A DNA stretch of 64,000 bases, taken from NCBI GenBank assembly GCA_029834535.1, contig JAQMWT010000310.1, positions 1 through 64,000 of the forward strand, read 5' to 3'. The position numbers and the translations under genes were made by a program. Of this stretch, positions 27,677 to 38,361 are shown one piece after another; position 1 is the stretch's first letter; each line of letters begins with the position of its first letter. Below the pieces are notes generated by a model, which had not been told where the DNA came from, did not search any database, and worked only from the letters and a program-made list of their open reading frames with translations. Origin of the DNA: Chrysophaeum taylorii. Taxonomy: Eukaryota > Sar > Pelagophyceae > Pelagomonadales > Pelagomonadaceae.

Positions 27677-30154
27677 CTATGGTGCTCTCGAGTCGTCGTC
27701 GACGGCGTCCTCGACAGTCTCGGCGGCGGCCTCCTGCTCGACCATTTCGACGTTAGACTGGTGCTTGGCCTTATCGTCGTCGTCGCCGCCGCCGGTGCCC
27801 GCGTCGGGCCGCTTGTCGGCGACGAGGAACTTGTCGTCGGTGGGCGGGGGCGCGTAGGTGTTGGTAAAGGAACGGCGACGACGCGAGACGAAAAAGTGAA
27901 GAAAGATACAGGCAGTCGCGAGGGCAAGGAAGACGACGGCGACGACGATGATGATGAGAACAGACGAGTCCTCATCGTCGGAGTTCTTCTTCTTGTTCTT
28001 CTTCCCGCCGTCCGACGACGGCGGGCTTTGCGTCGGCGGCTCGCTGGTCGGACCCGCGACGGGCCGCGCGAGACGAGTCGGCCGCGGCGCTGGCAACGAC
28101 GTCGTCGTCGGCAACGGCGTCGTCGTTATCGCCGCAGCGGTGATGACGTCGAGGACGTCGGTCGCGTTGAGGATGGTCGCGGCGCTCAGAACAGCGTTGA
28201 CCGAGGCGTCGTCGAAGACGATCGTCTTTCCCGCCGCTCGGGCGGTCAGGGTATCGAAGTAGGCGTCGGTCTCGACGACAGCCTCGTAGAGCGTATCGAC
28301 GACGATTTGACGCAACGCGGCCGCGGCGTCGTCGGCCGTCTCGGCGCGCACGAGCCCTTGGCTCGAAACGAGCGCCACGTAAGCGACCTCGGTAGTCGCG
28401 TTCTCGTCGAGCAGCGAGCGCCGACGTCTTGATGTTGTTTTCGACTCAGCACGAACGTCGGTCACCGTCGCGCCATCCAAGTTACCAGTGCCAAGCGTCG
28501 CCGCGACCGACCGGGCAAAAACCTCTATGGTGATGTCGTCCGACGCGATGTCGACGGCCTCGACGTCGTCGAAGACGATGGCGGACTCGATCGAGGCCGT
28601 CACGTTGAAGAGCGGCATCGTGGGCATGGGGATGGGGGCGCTCGAGGTGGGCTCGAGGGTCGTCGGACGCGAAGACGTCGGGGGGAGCGAGGTCGGTCGC
28701 GAGGTCGTAGGCTCGCTCGAGGTAGGCATCGTCGTCGTCGGCGACAGCGTGGTCGGGCTCGGCGTTGGCCGCGCGGTCGGGCTCGGCGAGGGTCGCGCAG
28801 TGGTCGGGCTCGGCGAGGGCTGCGCGGAGGTTGGGCTCAGCGAGGGCCTTTCGGTGGTCGGGCTCAAAGAGGGCCGCGCGGTGGTCGGGCTCAGCGAGGG
28901 CAGCTCGGTCGTCGGGCCCGGCGTGCGCGTGGTCGGCGCCTGGCTCGAGGTCGGAAACGCCGTGGTCGGCGCGGGCGTTGGAATAAGCGTCGGGTGCGTG
29001 GTCGGGGTGGAAGTCGGACGTCTCGACGGCGCCCCCGTGCTCGGGATCGACGTGGGGCATCGAGACGGCGCGTACGTCGGCGTTCGCGACGGCGCGGGCG
29101 TCGGACGTAGCGAAACGGTCGGCTCGTAGGACGGGGCGTAGAGGGTCGTAGGCACCCTCGAGGGCGCTGGGCGCGGCACCGAGGAAGGTCGAGGGGTCAC
29201 AGTTGGCGCAGCCGACGGAGTAGCGGTCGTCGGTGCGGGACTGACCGTCGGTTGCCGCGTCGGCTCGCTCGTCGTCGGAGCGTAGGTCGGTCCCGAGGTC
29301 GGCGTCGACGTCGGCCGAGGCGTCGTTGGCGCGTACGAAGGCGCCGCCGTCGTCGGTAGAGGAGTCGTCGGTGCGCGCGTTGGGTACACCGTGGTGGGCC
29401 CGTAACTCGGCGAGACCGTGGGGGCGTACGTCGGCGAGAAAAACACCGGAACCCCGAGGTACGATGCCAACGTCGTCCCGATCGTCTCGGCCATCAACTT
29501 CAACCCGTCGTCGTTTGGGTGAATGTTGTCCGCATAAAGCTCCTCGATCACCTCGCCCTCATCCAACAACGGCGGCCGCAAGTCGATGCTCAAGTCGAGC
29601 CCGTTGGCTGCCACGACCTCGTCGACGAGCGGCGGGAGCTCGTCGTTTATGATGCTCGCGTCGGGCCACTGCCCGCCGCCTCGCACCTGCGGCACCGGGA
29701 CCAGCGGTACGACCAACACATCGGAACCCAACGCTTCGCGCAAGGCGCTGATCATCGCAGCGTAGGCCTCGAGATACGCCGCAGCCGGATCTTCGAGCGC
29801 GTCCGTCCAGTAGATTTCCTTGGCGTCGTTCGTGCCGAGGCCGATCAGCACGATCTCCGCGCCGCTCTCGAGGCCGATCTGCCACTCGTCGGTGTCCTGG
29901 TACCATTCGGGAAGCTCGATCATTGTTCGCCCGCTCCGACCGAGGTTCAACACCTCGAACTCGTCGCCCAGCAACTCCTGGAGAACCGACGGCCACCGTT
30001 TTTCGTCGCTCGACGCGCGCGATCCGTACGTGTTGCTGTCGCCGAGGCATGCGACGACTCTCTGCGCCTCGCCGCCCCGCATCATCATCATCATCATCAT
30101 CGTCATGAGGAACAACCGCCAAAACGACGCCGCCGCCGCCGCCGCCGCCGCCAT
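27677..30154 (-). CDS. Cell-surface SGNH/GDSL hydrolase on a Pro/Thr-rich stalk with membrane anchor
   Basis: The product has 825 residues. An Ala-run and Met-run N-terminus with a hydrophobic core acts as a probable signal peptide, ending near GGEAQ. The SGNH domain (about 33-235) shows block I GDSN (Ser40), block II Gly, block III GTND (Asn109) and block V DNIHPN (Asp209, His212), so the catalytic triad and oxyanion residues are present. It should be an esterase or acetylesterase, substrate unknown. About 290 residues of PT(x)nPT repeats follow, a likely O-glycosylated stalk. Next is a globular segment (about 530-690) with TASIESAIVF and VARS-type pieces. Then a basic/acidic patch, one membrane helix (SSVLIIIVVAVVFLALATACIF) and a short cytoplasmic tail. 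The Pro/Thr stalk style is common in diatom and other stramenopile surface proteins. Confidence 0.88.
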   Translation of the reverse strand: MAAAAAAAASFWRLFLMTMMMMMMMRGGEAQRVVACLGDSNTYGSRASSDEKRWPSVLQELLGDEFEVLNLGRSGRTMIELPEWYQDTDEWQIGLESGAEIVLIGLGTNDAKEIYWTDALEDPAAAYLEAYAAMISALREALGSDVLVVPLVPVPQVRGGGQWPDASIINDELPPLVDEVVAANGLDLSIDLRPPLLDEGEVIEELYADNIHPNDDGLKLMAETIGTTLASYLGVPVFFSPTYAPTVSPSYGPTTVYPTRAPTTPLPTTAAPSYAPTTPRPTSTPTSGPTYAPTTSEPTRQPTVSPAPTTATPSAAPTVTPRPSSVPRPAPSRVPTTLYAPSYEPTVSLRPTPAPSRTPTYAPSRCPTSIPSTGAPSRRPTSTPTTHPTLIPTPAPTTAFPTSSQAPTTRTPGPTTELPSLSPTTARPSLSPTTERPSLSPTSAQPSPSPTTARPSPSPTARPTPSPTTLSPTTTMPTSSEPTTSRPTSLPPTSSRPTTLEPTSSAPIPMPTMPLFNVTASIESAIVFDDVEAVDIASDDITIEVFARSVAATLGTGNLDGATVTDVRAESKTTSRRRRSLLDENATTEVAYVALVSSQGLVRAETADDAAAALRQIVVDTLYEAVVETDAYFDTLTARAAGKTIVFDDASVNAVLSAATILNATDVLDVITAAAITTTPLPTTTSLPAPRPTRLARPVAGPTSEPPTQSPPSSDGGKKNKKKNSDDEDSSVLIIIVVAVVFLALATACIFLHFFVSRRRRSFTNTYAPPPTDDKFLVADKRPDAGTGGGDDDDKAKHQSNVEMVEQEAAAETVEDAVDDDSRAP

Positions 30155-30301
30155 TGTGATTGATTGATTGCTATTGCTTGCGGCAATAGCGCATTGCGAA
30201 AAATTTTCCGGCAGAACGAACTCCTTTGAAAATAAGGGTAAGCGTTAAATGTTTGGTGCATCAACAACGGTTTCCTAAGTTCCGAGAGTCGAAAGGGGAA
30301 A

Positions 30302-30866
30302 ATCCCCGTCCCCGCACCTTCCCCGCGCCCCGCACCTTCCCCGCCCCCGCACCTTCCCCGCTCCCCGCCACATCCCCGTCCCCGCACTTTCCCCGTCCCC
30401 GCACCTTCCCCGTCCCCGCACCTTCCCTCCCCGCACCTTCCCTCCCCGCACCTCCCCCGCTCCCCGCACCTTCCCCGTCCCCGCGACCTCCTCGTCCCCG
30501 CACCTTCCTCTTCCCCGCGATCTCCCCGTCCTCGCACCTCCCCCTTTCCCCGCGACTTCCTCGCTCCCCGCACTCTCCTCGTCCTCGCGCTCTCCCCGTC
30601 CTCGCACCCTCCTCGTCCCCGTACCTTCCTCTTCCCCGCGACGACCCCGGTCCCCGCACCTTCCTCTTCCTCGCGACATCCCTGTCCTCGCACCTCCCCC
30701 TTTCCCCGCGATCTCCCCGTCCTCGCACTCTCCTCGTCCCCGCATCTTCCCCAACCTCGCACCTTCCTCTTCCCCGCGATATCCCCGCCGCCCGCACATT
30801 CCTCTTCCTCGCGACCTCCCCGTCCTCGCACTCTCCTCGTCCCCGCACCTGCCCCATCCCCGCACC
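30302..30866 (+). repeat. Minisatellite array 1, 17-bp C-rich unit
   Basis: Irregular repeats of CCTTCCCCGTCCCCGCA with many variants (CTTCCTCGTCCCCGCA, CTCGCGACCTCCCCGTCC). The unit length is not divisible by three, so all frames stay open and produce Gly/Arg-rich (minus) or Pro/Ser-rich (plus) pseudo-ORFs. The minus strand is G-rich with G4 runs. Confidence 0.92.
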
Positions 30867-30956
30867 TTCCTCTTACTCCGCGGCTTCCCCGCTTTCCGAG
30901 GATCCTCTTTCCTCGCGAAGCCACACCCTCTCTCAGGGTGGTTTGCGAGTAAACCC

Positions 30957-30975
30957 GGGGGGGGGGGGGGGGGGG
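30957..30975 (+). repeat. 19-base G homopolymer between arrays 1 and 2
   Basis: It sits in the 260-bp spacer between the C-rich and G-rich minisatellites. It could be a hot spot for replication stalling or an assembly weak point. Confidence 0.85.
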
Positions 30976-31127
30976 CGGGAGTTCCTCTCGCCCAAGGACT
31001 CCTTAACCCGGGACCACCGCGTACTCTGAAACCCCCTACCCCCCCAAGCTTTCTCTCTTGTGCGTCCCGCCGGTTCAGTCCTGTAAACGTGCAGCTCTAA
31101 AAGGACAAGTACCTTAAGAGGCATAAG

Positions 31128-31476
31128 GGGGACGGGGAAAGTCGCGGGGACGGGGAAGAGAAGGTGCGGGGACGGGGAAAGTGCGGGGAAGGGAAGGTTG
31201 CGGGGACGGGAAGGTGCGGGGGCGGGGAAGGCGCGGGGAGCGGGGAAGGTGCGGGGAGGAAAGTGCGGGGGCGGGGAAAGTGCGGGGGCGGGGAAAGTGC
31301 GGGGACGGGGAAAGTGCGGGGACGGGGAAGGTGCGGGGACGGGGAAGGTGCGGGGACGGGGAAAGTGCGGGGACGGGGAAAGTACGGGGACGGGGATGTG
31401 GCGGGGAGCGGGGAAGGTGCGGGGACGGGGATGGTGCGGGGACGGGGAAGGTGCGGGGACGGGGTGGTCGCGGGCA
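31128..31476 (+). repeat. Minisatellite array 2, same unit as array 1 but inverted
   Basis: Repeats of TGCGGGGACGGGGAAGG, the reverse complement of the array 1 unit. With array 1 it forms a large imperfect inverted repeat about 1.2 kb across. Confidence 0.92.
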
Positions 31477-31889
31477 AAAAGGAAGGTGTAGCGGATACCC
31501 GTTTCTCTCGCCCCTCTAGGCCGGACCGGCTGTCACAACGCGGCCTTTCAAATAAACCTGCGGTTTTTCGAAGGGGTAAATCGGTCGATGAGTTTCGATG
31601 AGTTTCGTTCGGGTCTCTGAGGGGGTCCTCGAGGGCTGTGCTCAAAAGTACACGTGACTCCGGGGGAGCCCGTATGGCTTATGCACACTATACCTGAAGT
31701 TGGCGACAGTGTATCGAGTCCAACTTCGGCGCCCTACGTCCCGCCAGCGGTCGGAAGCGATTCAAGTCGGACCGCAGAGCGGCCCCGAAACGCGAGGGGA
31801 CTGTTCCTTTTCCTCTCGCCACGCTTTTCGTATGCCGAGGTCACCACCAGGGTCATACATATAGCTAGCCAGCGACGTTATCTTGCAGA
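31477..31889. other. Intergenic, about 0.4 kb, nothing recognised
   Basis: It follows array 2. A GATGAGTTTC direct repeat occurs near 31590. No gene or element end is identified. Confidence 0.4.
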
Positions 31890-32905
31890 GTCACCGTGGA
31901 TAGAACGTCGATCGCGCGATGGGAGGCGTGTTTGCGCTTGAGACGCGCGGCCTCTCTTTGTCGCTCGATTTTGGCGTGTTCGAACTGGGCGGTGCCACCG
32001 TCCTCGGAGCGGCACACGAGTTTATACTCGCGGGCGACGCGAGCGCCGCACGAGCCGGAAGAGGCGGAAGGTTTTCGGGGAAAATGATGTCGAAGACGCG
32101 CCCACGTTGTCGCCGCGCCATCTCACTTTCTGTTCCGGTGTTATGTTGGCGGTAGTGCTGCTTTGACTGGCCCCAGCCGTACTCAACGCCAACTCCGGCG
32201 AGCTCTTGGTGGCATTCGGTGACGAGAGTAGGATGTGGCAAGGGTCAAGGGCGAGCTGCTAATACGACAGCCGCTTCTAGGGAATCAAACCAACCGCGCT
32301 CGAAGATCGCTTTGTGAATTCCTTCGCTTTGCCGACGTAGGCCTCGGGCTTCCAGTCGGGGTGGGTGGGTCACCCGGCTGGAAGTTCATGTGCTGGTCTT
32401 GGCCAGGCTCGAGCTTGACGTTCCACTAATCGACCACCTTCTGCCGCTCGCCCTTTGCGCTGCGCTCCGACCATGAGTTCGAAGATGGCCGAATGAGCTT
32501 CGATGCAGCCCGCATCGAGTTTCGTCGAGGTTTGGAGGAGGTGCTGCGTCTTGGCGCCAACGCCGGCGGACATGTTGTCGACGTTGAAGCTGTCGGGTTT
32601 GAACTTGTCGTGTTCCGACGGTCAACCTCAATTAGGATCTGGTGATGAGGGAACCAAATCTCCATGACACCGAGGACGTCCTCGACCTGAAAACGAAAAT
32701 TGCCCGAGTCCCAGAAGCCTTGGTGCTGAATGCCAATCTTGATCGTCTGGAAAGCCGGAGACTGGAACCACTTGAAGCCGTCGCCGCTATCAAAGAGGAA
32801 GGCCTTTTCAAAGGGATACTTGAGTGTCGGATCGATCGTGAGGTCGACATCGTTTTCGCCGTCGTCGTCGTATTCGTCGTAAACCCTCTGGCACGTTGGT
32901 CGCTA
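31890..32905 (-). pseudogene. Decayed DDE-type transposase remnant
   Basis: On the minus strand, one frame from about 32905 to 32620 is strongly protein-like (RVYDEYDDDGENDVDL, KWFQSPAFQTIKIGIQH, then VEDVLGVMEIWFPHHQILIE). Other frames follow with NMSAGVGAKTQHLLQTS..LDAGCIEAHSA (about 32580-32490) and ECHQELAGVGVEYGWGQSK (about 32220-32160), ending in EHAKIERQREAARLKRKHAS. The last blocks resemble the 'H..LNPIEY.WG..K' C-terminal signature of eukaryotic DDE endonucleases, where the Glu is catalytic. Frames change at least twice and stops intervene, so it is not functional. Terminal inverted repeats were not found. Family placement is from memory of the motif and is moderate at best. Confidence 0.45.
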
Positions 32906-33059
32906 CTTGGCGAAGCTTGTCACCTGAGTTGTAAAACCCGTGGAGCCACGCGTTTCGTTCGTGGAGGCCATCAACAGTTGCAGGAGCGTCCAGCACCACT
33001 TCCAGTACATACGCTGCCGACCTGGTATCGCGCTCTTCGGCTGGTCAGCAGCGGCACGC

Positions 33060-34225
33060 AAAAGACACACATGAAGCACCACAAACCCTTACCCAGCGAT
33101 TATACTCCCTAACCCTGTGGCTTTCTCCCTTACCACCTTTCTTTTCTCCCTTACCACCTTTTTTTTTACCTTACCACCTTAATTTCCTCCTTACCCTTAA
33201 GTTACACTTCATACCACTCCTAAACCCTGCGATCGCTAACCGTATGGTTGCGATGGAGGACGGCGCCTAACACGCTTGCTCCCTGCGGCGGCCCCGGCCG
33301 TCCCGGAGTGAGACGGTGCCTGCTTACTTCCCGGGCTGGCCGGTTAGCACCCGGAAAGTCCGCGCTGGGATGGGGTTCGCTCGGTTGGGCAGAACGCGAC
33401 GGACAGGTCGATTGTTCGTGGATCAACACGTCCGCGGCCTGCGACGCTTTTGCAAGACCTCGCACAAGACCGCGCGCAGTGGCGGTCCGCCATCAACGCC
33501 TTTTCATCCCTCGCCTCTACCCCAACTGTGTGATTTTGCTCGGTGATTCTGGACCGGCTCCTGCCGGCCCAGCCTGGCTCCCATGCCCGGGAGAGGTCCG
33601 AAGTTAGTTAGTTAGTTAGTTCATGAACGCCCTGCGTGCTCACCAACTCACCCTAGATCTTGGCACATTTTTGGGAGGTTTTGGGGTTCAAATTGATACT
33701 GGATCGAGGGCGCGTCGATCGGCGTCCAAGCCTGCGGCAGTAGCGACACTGAGCAGATTTTACAGATGGAAGTAGTTATTAGTCCCAGTCTGGATGCGTG
33801 CTATCGACGCATGCAGCTAAGGCTGAGTCGCCGATCGAAGCGACTTAAACCCTCCTGGATGTCCGAACAACGAACTTGACACAAAACCCTAAAAAAGTGC
33901 GCTGTATGTGCTGTTTATGGTCGAATGAGCTTGTGCGAGAAGTAGATAGATTGCTAGATCCGGTACATCTAGGAAGGACAGCGTCGACTTGGGGTATTAA
34001 CCAACACCCAGCTGAGCCGACAACAACTGCCTCGGTTTCTCGTTTTCGAAACGCGTTCGCTCGCGCCGCGAGCGGGTTCGGATTAATTGCTGACTCACCC
34101 CGAACCAGGCCCCGCGCCACGCACTCTCCCCCCATGCGTCGCGTCGCGAGCCAGGGCGAGCCATGTACGTGTTTGAAAGGGATGTTCCTAAGACAGTCTC
34201 ATAAACATTGATGATGCTGTCTCTG
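33060..34225. other. Intergenic, about 1.2 kb, with pyrimidine repeat and dispersed repeat
   Basis: TTACCACCTTT(n) repeats (33130-33200) are followed by family X copy 2. The rest has only short frames without support. A (GTTA)n tract lies at 33604-33621. Confidence 0.5.
33235..33420 (+). repeat. Dispersed repeat family X, copy 2
   Basis: CGTATGGTTGCGATGGAGGA, CTTCCCGGGCTGGCCGG and CCGGAAAGTCCGCGCTGGGA align in order with 55440-55600. Confidence 0.5.
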
Positions 34226-34231
34226 CGATGT

Positions 34232-34675
34232 CCTCGCTCCCCGCGCCTTCCTCGCTCCCCGCACCTTCCCCGCCCCCGCACCTTCCCCGCCCCCGCGCCT
34301 TCCCCGTCCCCGCACCTTCCCCGTCCCCGCACCTTCCCCGTCCCCGCACCTTCCTCGTCCCCGCACCTTCCCCGCCCCCGCGCCTTCCTCGCACCCTCCG
34401 CCATATCCCCGCTCCCCGCCAATCCCCGTCCCCACCTTCCCCGCCCCGCACCTTCCCTCCCCGCACCTTCCGTCCCCGCGCCTTCCCGTCCCCGCCCTTC
34501 CCCTCCCCCGCACCTCCCCCGCACCTTCCTCGTCCCCGCACCTTCCCCGCTCCCCGCGCCTTCCCCGTCCCCGCACCTTCCCCGTCCCCGCACCTTCCCC
34601 GTCCCCGCACCTTCCCCGTCCCCGCACCTTCCTCGCTCCCCGCACCTTCTCTTCCCCGTCCCTGCGACTTTCCCC
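34232..34675 (+). repeat. Minisatellite array 3, 17-bp C-rich unit
   Basis: Same unit and orientation as array 1, more regular (long runs of exact CCTTCCCCGTCCCCGCA). It ends about 50 bp before the tandem/Helitron block of copy 2. Confidence 0.92.
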
Positions 34676-34719
34676 GTTCCCCTTGAGACTCACGGTTCCT
34701 AACTACTAATCGACAGATG

Positions 34720-35772
34720 TTTGTCTGTCTGTCTTTAAATGTCGACTGCTAAGAGGGGGGGGTGTGTGTGGGGAGCATGAAGGATGTGGGTGGTTTGTGG
34801 GGTATGAGGGATGTGCCTGACGAGCTGTTTGTCTGTTTGTCTGTCCCACGATTTAGGATAAGGATCAGGTAGGCCCGCGAGCCAGACAGTGATCCTCCAA
34901 GTCGTCTACGGCGACCTCGCAGACTGTTTCCACGACCCGCGGCGGCTCTTTCAGCGCGCCATTCTCACGCCCCGTCGAAACGATGTTGTCGACGCTGACA
35001 ACGCGCGCATGACCGCGGCCTTTTTTTCCCGGAGACGAGGCGTCGGAGTTCTTTTCGGCCGACTAGGTTGGGTCGGAAGACGACGCCTCGCTCTCAAGAG
35101 TCGAGTTTTGAACTCACTGACAACCAACGGCATGCTGACTTTGATCGCGAGCTTAAAGTCTTCGCAACCTCGACCCGTCGCACGGCCACTGCAACGGTAC
35201 CAGATACATGATCGATCGTGTCGTTGTCACCGAGGCTCCTCCAACCTGTATCCCGTAAGGCCCGCCGACGCCAAACGATCAACAAGAGCCAGGGCCAGAC
35301 GCCCCGCGAGGTCGGCGTCCTCTTGCCCAAGCCCGTCTTCTGCCACGTCCAGCTCTACGTGGCTCTCTGTCGATCGGCAACCCCGAGAATATCCTCTTCT
35401 GAGTCGACGACTCCACCCTACCCCACACGTGCTGCGCAATACCGATAAGCCCCCTCCCGGCGTCTACACGCGCACTGTAGGTTAACTTACTGGGACCAGG
35501 TGAACTTACTGGGGTTTGAGATTGGGACTAGGTGAATATAGTGACCAGGTGAACTTACTGAGACCAAGTGTGAACTTACTGGGGCTTTTAGAGTAAACTA
35601 AAAGGGTAGCGGCGTGTGCGGATCAAAGCAGCTTGGCGGGGGTGAGAGCGACGAGCTCAAAGGAGAGTGGGTGTGAGTTTACGCCGAACTTACTGGGGTT
35701 AGAGATTGGGTTTACGCCGAATTTGCTGTGGTTAGAGATTGGGAGTAGGTGAACTTACTGGCCTGCACTTGT
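34720..35772 (+). mobile_element. Helitron 3' fragment with repeat head (copy 2, decayed)
   Basis: It starts with the TTTAAATGTCGACTGCTAAG/GAAGGATGT repeat, then a Helitron helicase end: QVVYGDLADCFHDPRRLFQR, AILTPR..NDVVDADNARM, LNSLTTNGMLT, RYMIDRVVVTEAPPTC, INKSQGQTPREVGVLLPKP, VFCHVQLYVALCR, with a GVYTRTVG end near 35480. One or more indels and stops break the frame. The tail has the same AACTTACTGGG and AGAGTAAACT (35591-35672) motifs as copy 1. Identity to copy 1 looks above 90% over about 600 bp, so both come from one recent family. Confidence 0.8.
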
Positions 35773-36158
35773 TCGAAAATAAATCAACGTCCCTGGTGAT
35801 GACAGTCGTCAGTCGGTCAGTCAGTTTCCTGACTGATATTTTTTTCGGAGGTGCAGAAGTGCGCAAGTCCGAGAAGGCTGATGTCGGGTAATGACGTCAT
35901 CAAGAGCAACAAGAACAGCACCGCAGGGCATGCAGTCCCACGCATACATCCTGGAAGTACCGTAGGCAGGTAGGTGCCTGCAAAGCTTCAACTTGTGGGT
36001 GATGGAACTTCATCCTAATGTACCATCGGCCCTGGGTGCTTGGTTGCATATTGTTATTATTGAGTCAGCGATCAGAACCCTCTTTTGAAGCGTGCCTTTA
36101 ATAAGAATGTATTCAGGCGCACGTATTCGTGGCACATCGACCACGTGGTCCTACAACT
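35773..36158. other. Intergenic between Helitron copy 2 and kinase B
   Basis: Holds CAGTCGGTCAGTCAGTTTCCTGACTG-like imperfect palindrome around 35808-35838 (arms CAGTCAG/CTGACTG). No gene is seen. Confidence 0.45.
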
Positions 36159-36166
36159 TATAAATA
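36159..36166 (+). promoter_or_regulatory. TATA-like box of hybrid histidine kinase B
   Basis: TATAAATA lies 79 bp before the ATG at 36245, with a (CAGC)n tract at 36180-36208 in the likely 5' UTR. Position and sequence fit a core promoter; no transcript start is known. Confidence 0.45.
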
Positions 36167-36244
36167 TCATCGCAGAAAAGCCAGCCAGCCAGCCAGCCAG
36201 CCAGCCAGGCAGCCCGTGTGGGGAGCAACAACCACGAGGCCTCC

Positions 36245-38361
36245 ATGCGCGTCAAGGCCCTCACGGTGACCGTGCTCGTGAGCGTCGCCGTGGCAGCGCT
36301 CGCGCTCTGTCTGGCATTCTCGTTCGTGAGCACGAAGACAACCAAATCGGCGATATGGTTGCTTGACAAGTGCTTCAAGTACCAGCAGGATATGAAGAAC
36401 GACCTGCTCGACATACGGCTCACAGCAACGCAGTACGCGTTCGGCAACGGGAGCGACGTGAGGTCAAAAATTGAGGCGCTCGTAGCCGCGACGGACGAAC
36501 GAGGTTCGATGTTTGAGAGCCAGTTTCAGATCGCGAGGCGGCAGAGCGCGTCGCTGTGCGAGTGCGACAACCAGTGGGATCGGTTCTCCGAGCAGTACGA
36601 CTTTACCGTGGGGGTCATCGATCGTGCCTTGAACGACTACGCGACTTTTTTTCTCCCGCGCGACAACGCGTACTTCGCCAAGGTATTCGCCATCACCTCG
36701 TCGGACGAGATGATGAGCTCCGAGGATCGCAAGTTGGACGCCCGGTTCGACATCTTCAAGGATTGCGTCCTTCGAGTCTCGAGACGGTCGCGAAGAGTGG
36801 TCCTCGCCATCGCGGTCATTACTGTCTTCGTGACGCTCGCGTGCATCGCAGCGCTCGGCGCGTCGAGGATGCGCGTCCACGAGGAGAAGGAGGCCGAGCT
36901 TGCGGCGCAAGACAAGCTGGCACGCCAGCAAGCGCACGAAATGAAGAACAAGTTCTCTCCTGCGATGAGCTGCTTGCAGGCCGTATTGGACGCGACCACG
37001 CTCGACGACTACGAGCGTTTGAAGGACGACGTCGCGACCTCGCTCGCGCTCATCTTCGAGGTCCAGTCGCTCCACCAAGCAACATTGGACTGCTACAGAA
37101 TTTTCCGGAATCAGTATACCGTCAAAGAGGAGATCTTCGACGTTTGCACCTTCATGGACGAAAGGCTCAAGGCCGAGAAGGCTATCGCCAAGGCACACAA
37201 CAACAACTCGGCCGTCCATTTCGAGGCGACGCTGCCGGATGACTACAGAAATTGCGACGCCGTCCACATAGAGACAGACCATTACATCTTGAGTCAGGAG
37301 TCCGGAGTCACTCCGTCTTTTTTCCTGCTTTCTTGTTACCACTTCGTGGTGTGTCTTTTTTCGACCGGCCGCCCGCCGCGTCGTAATCTCGCGACGACGA
37401 CAACGATGTCGCGCGTAGCTTGTGTGCCTCACACTAGGGAGCAGGTCACATCGTCACCAACTTCCTCAGCAATAGCCGCAAAAACACGTACGAGGGCGTG
37501 ATTCGGCTCGAATTTTGCGGCTCCGATGGACGCGGGCGACTCGTGTTCGCAGTCCGCGACGACGGCGTGGGGGTCCCCGAAGCCATGCGGCCCAAGCTTT
37601 TCGACAGCGGCGTCACGACCGGCGACACCAGAGGCTCGGGCTTGGGTTTGCCGTCGTGCGCGCTTTTTTGCCGTACCGCAGGGGGATACATACGACTCGT
37701 CGACAGCCGCGTTCAAAACGCGAACGGCGAGGGCGGATTCACGGGTGGATTCTCGCTCTTCGAGTTCGCCGTGTGCGGGCGTGTCGTTACTACCGATCCC
37801 TCGAAAGAAATAGATGGCATCGCCCAAGTCGTCGTCCAGCCAGCTACGAATGACCCCGGTCTGCCCGACTTCCTTCGCGTGGTCGTCATCGACGACTCGG
37901 GCATCAATCGCAGGTGCCTGATAAACTCGCTCGACAAGGCGCGCGCGTTGGCCGGCGCCACCCAGTGGACCTTCGACGAATACGAAACGATCGAGGCCGC
38001 CAAGCCCGTCCTCCGCATGCTCGCGTCCGACCCGAAGGTCGTAGTCACCCTCGACGAGAATCTCCAATCGAGGGGCGGAGTCATCACTGGCTCTCAGGCG
38101 ATACGCTGGCTCAAGTCTGAGTGTGCTTTCGTCGGCGTCATCGTCTCCGCGAGTGGTGACCCCGAGGTCAGCGAACTTCACCTTCAACTCGGGGCTTCCG
38201 TAGCGTGGGGTGCGTCCCATCACGTTTTTGCCCGCCGCCTCGAGACACGTTTTTCCCTACCCGCAGGCAAGCCCGCTCCGCAACCTGCCGTTGCTAAGTC
38301 CGACCTCGAGACCTGCTTCTCGCGCGATGTCCACACCGGCTTCGGCATACGCGACATCTAA
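36245..38361 (+). CDS. Membrane hybrid histidine kinase B, three exons
   Basis: Exons 36245-37292, 37445-38209 and 38267-38361 give 635 residues. Membrane segment 1 (VTVLVSVAVAALALCLAFSF) is followed by a sensor region of about 150 residues with CEC (105-107), membrane segment 2 (VVLAIAVITVFVTLACIAAL), His box AHEMKNK (His231), N-box HIVTN (Asn355), G1 DDGVGVP, G2 GSGLGL, and a receiver with DDS and Asp553 (VVTLD). Intron 2 is 57 bp (GTGCGT to CCGCAG), a multiple of three with no stop. Removing it creates AWGKP with Lys606, the invariant receiver lysine, which is otherwise missing. Intron 1 (152 bp, donor A|GTCAGG) is set by alignment to kinase A. A paralogue of the gene at 23742, with far fewer introns. 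Upstream exons cannot be excluded. Confidence 0.85.

Noticed and set aside
30103-34702. Several 150-270-codon Gly/Arg- or Pro/Ser-rich frames over the minisatellites
   Set aside because: Produced by 17-bp repeats that keep all frames open; no gene features.
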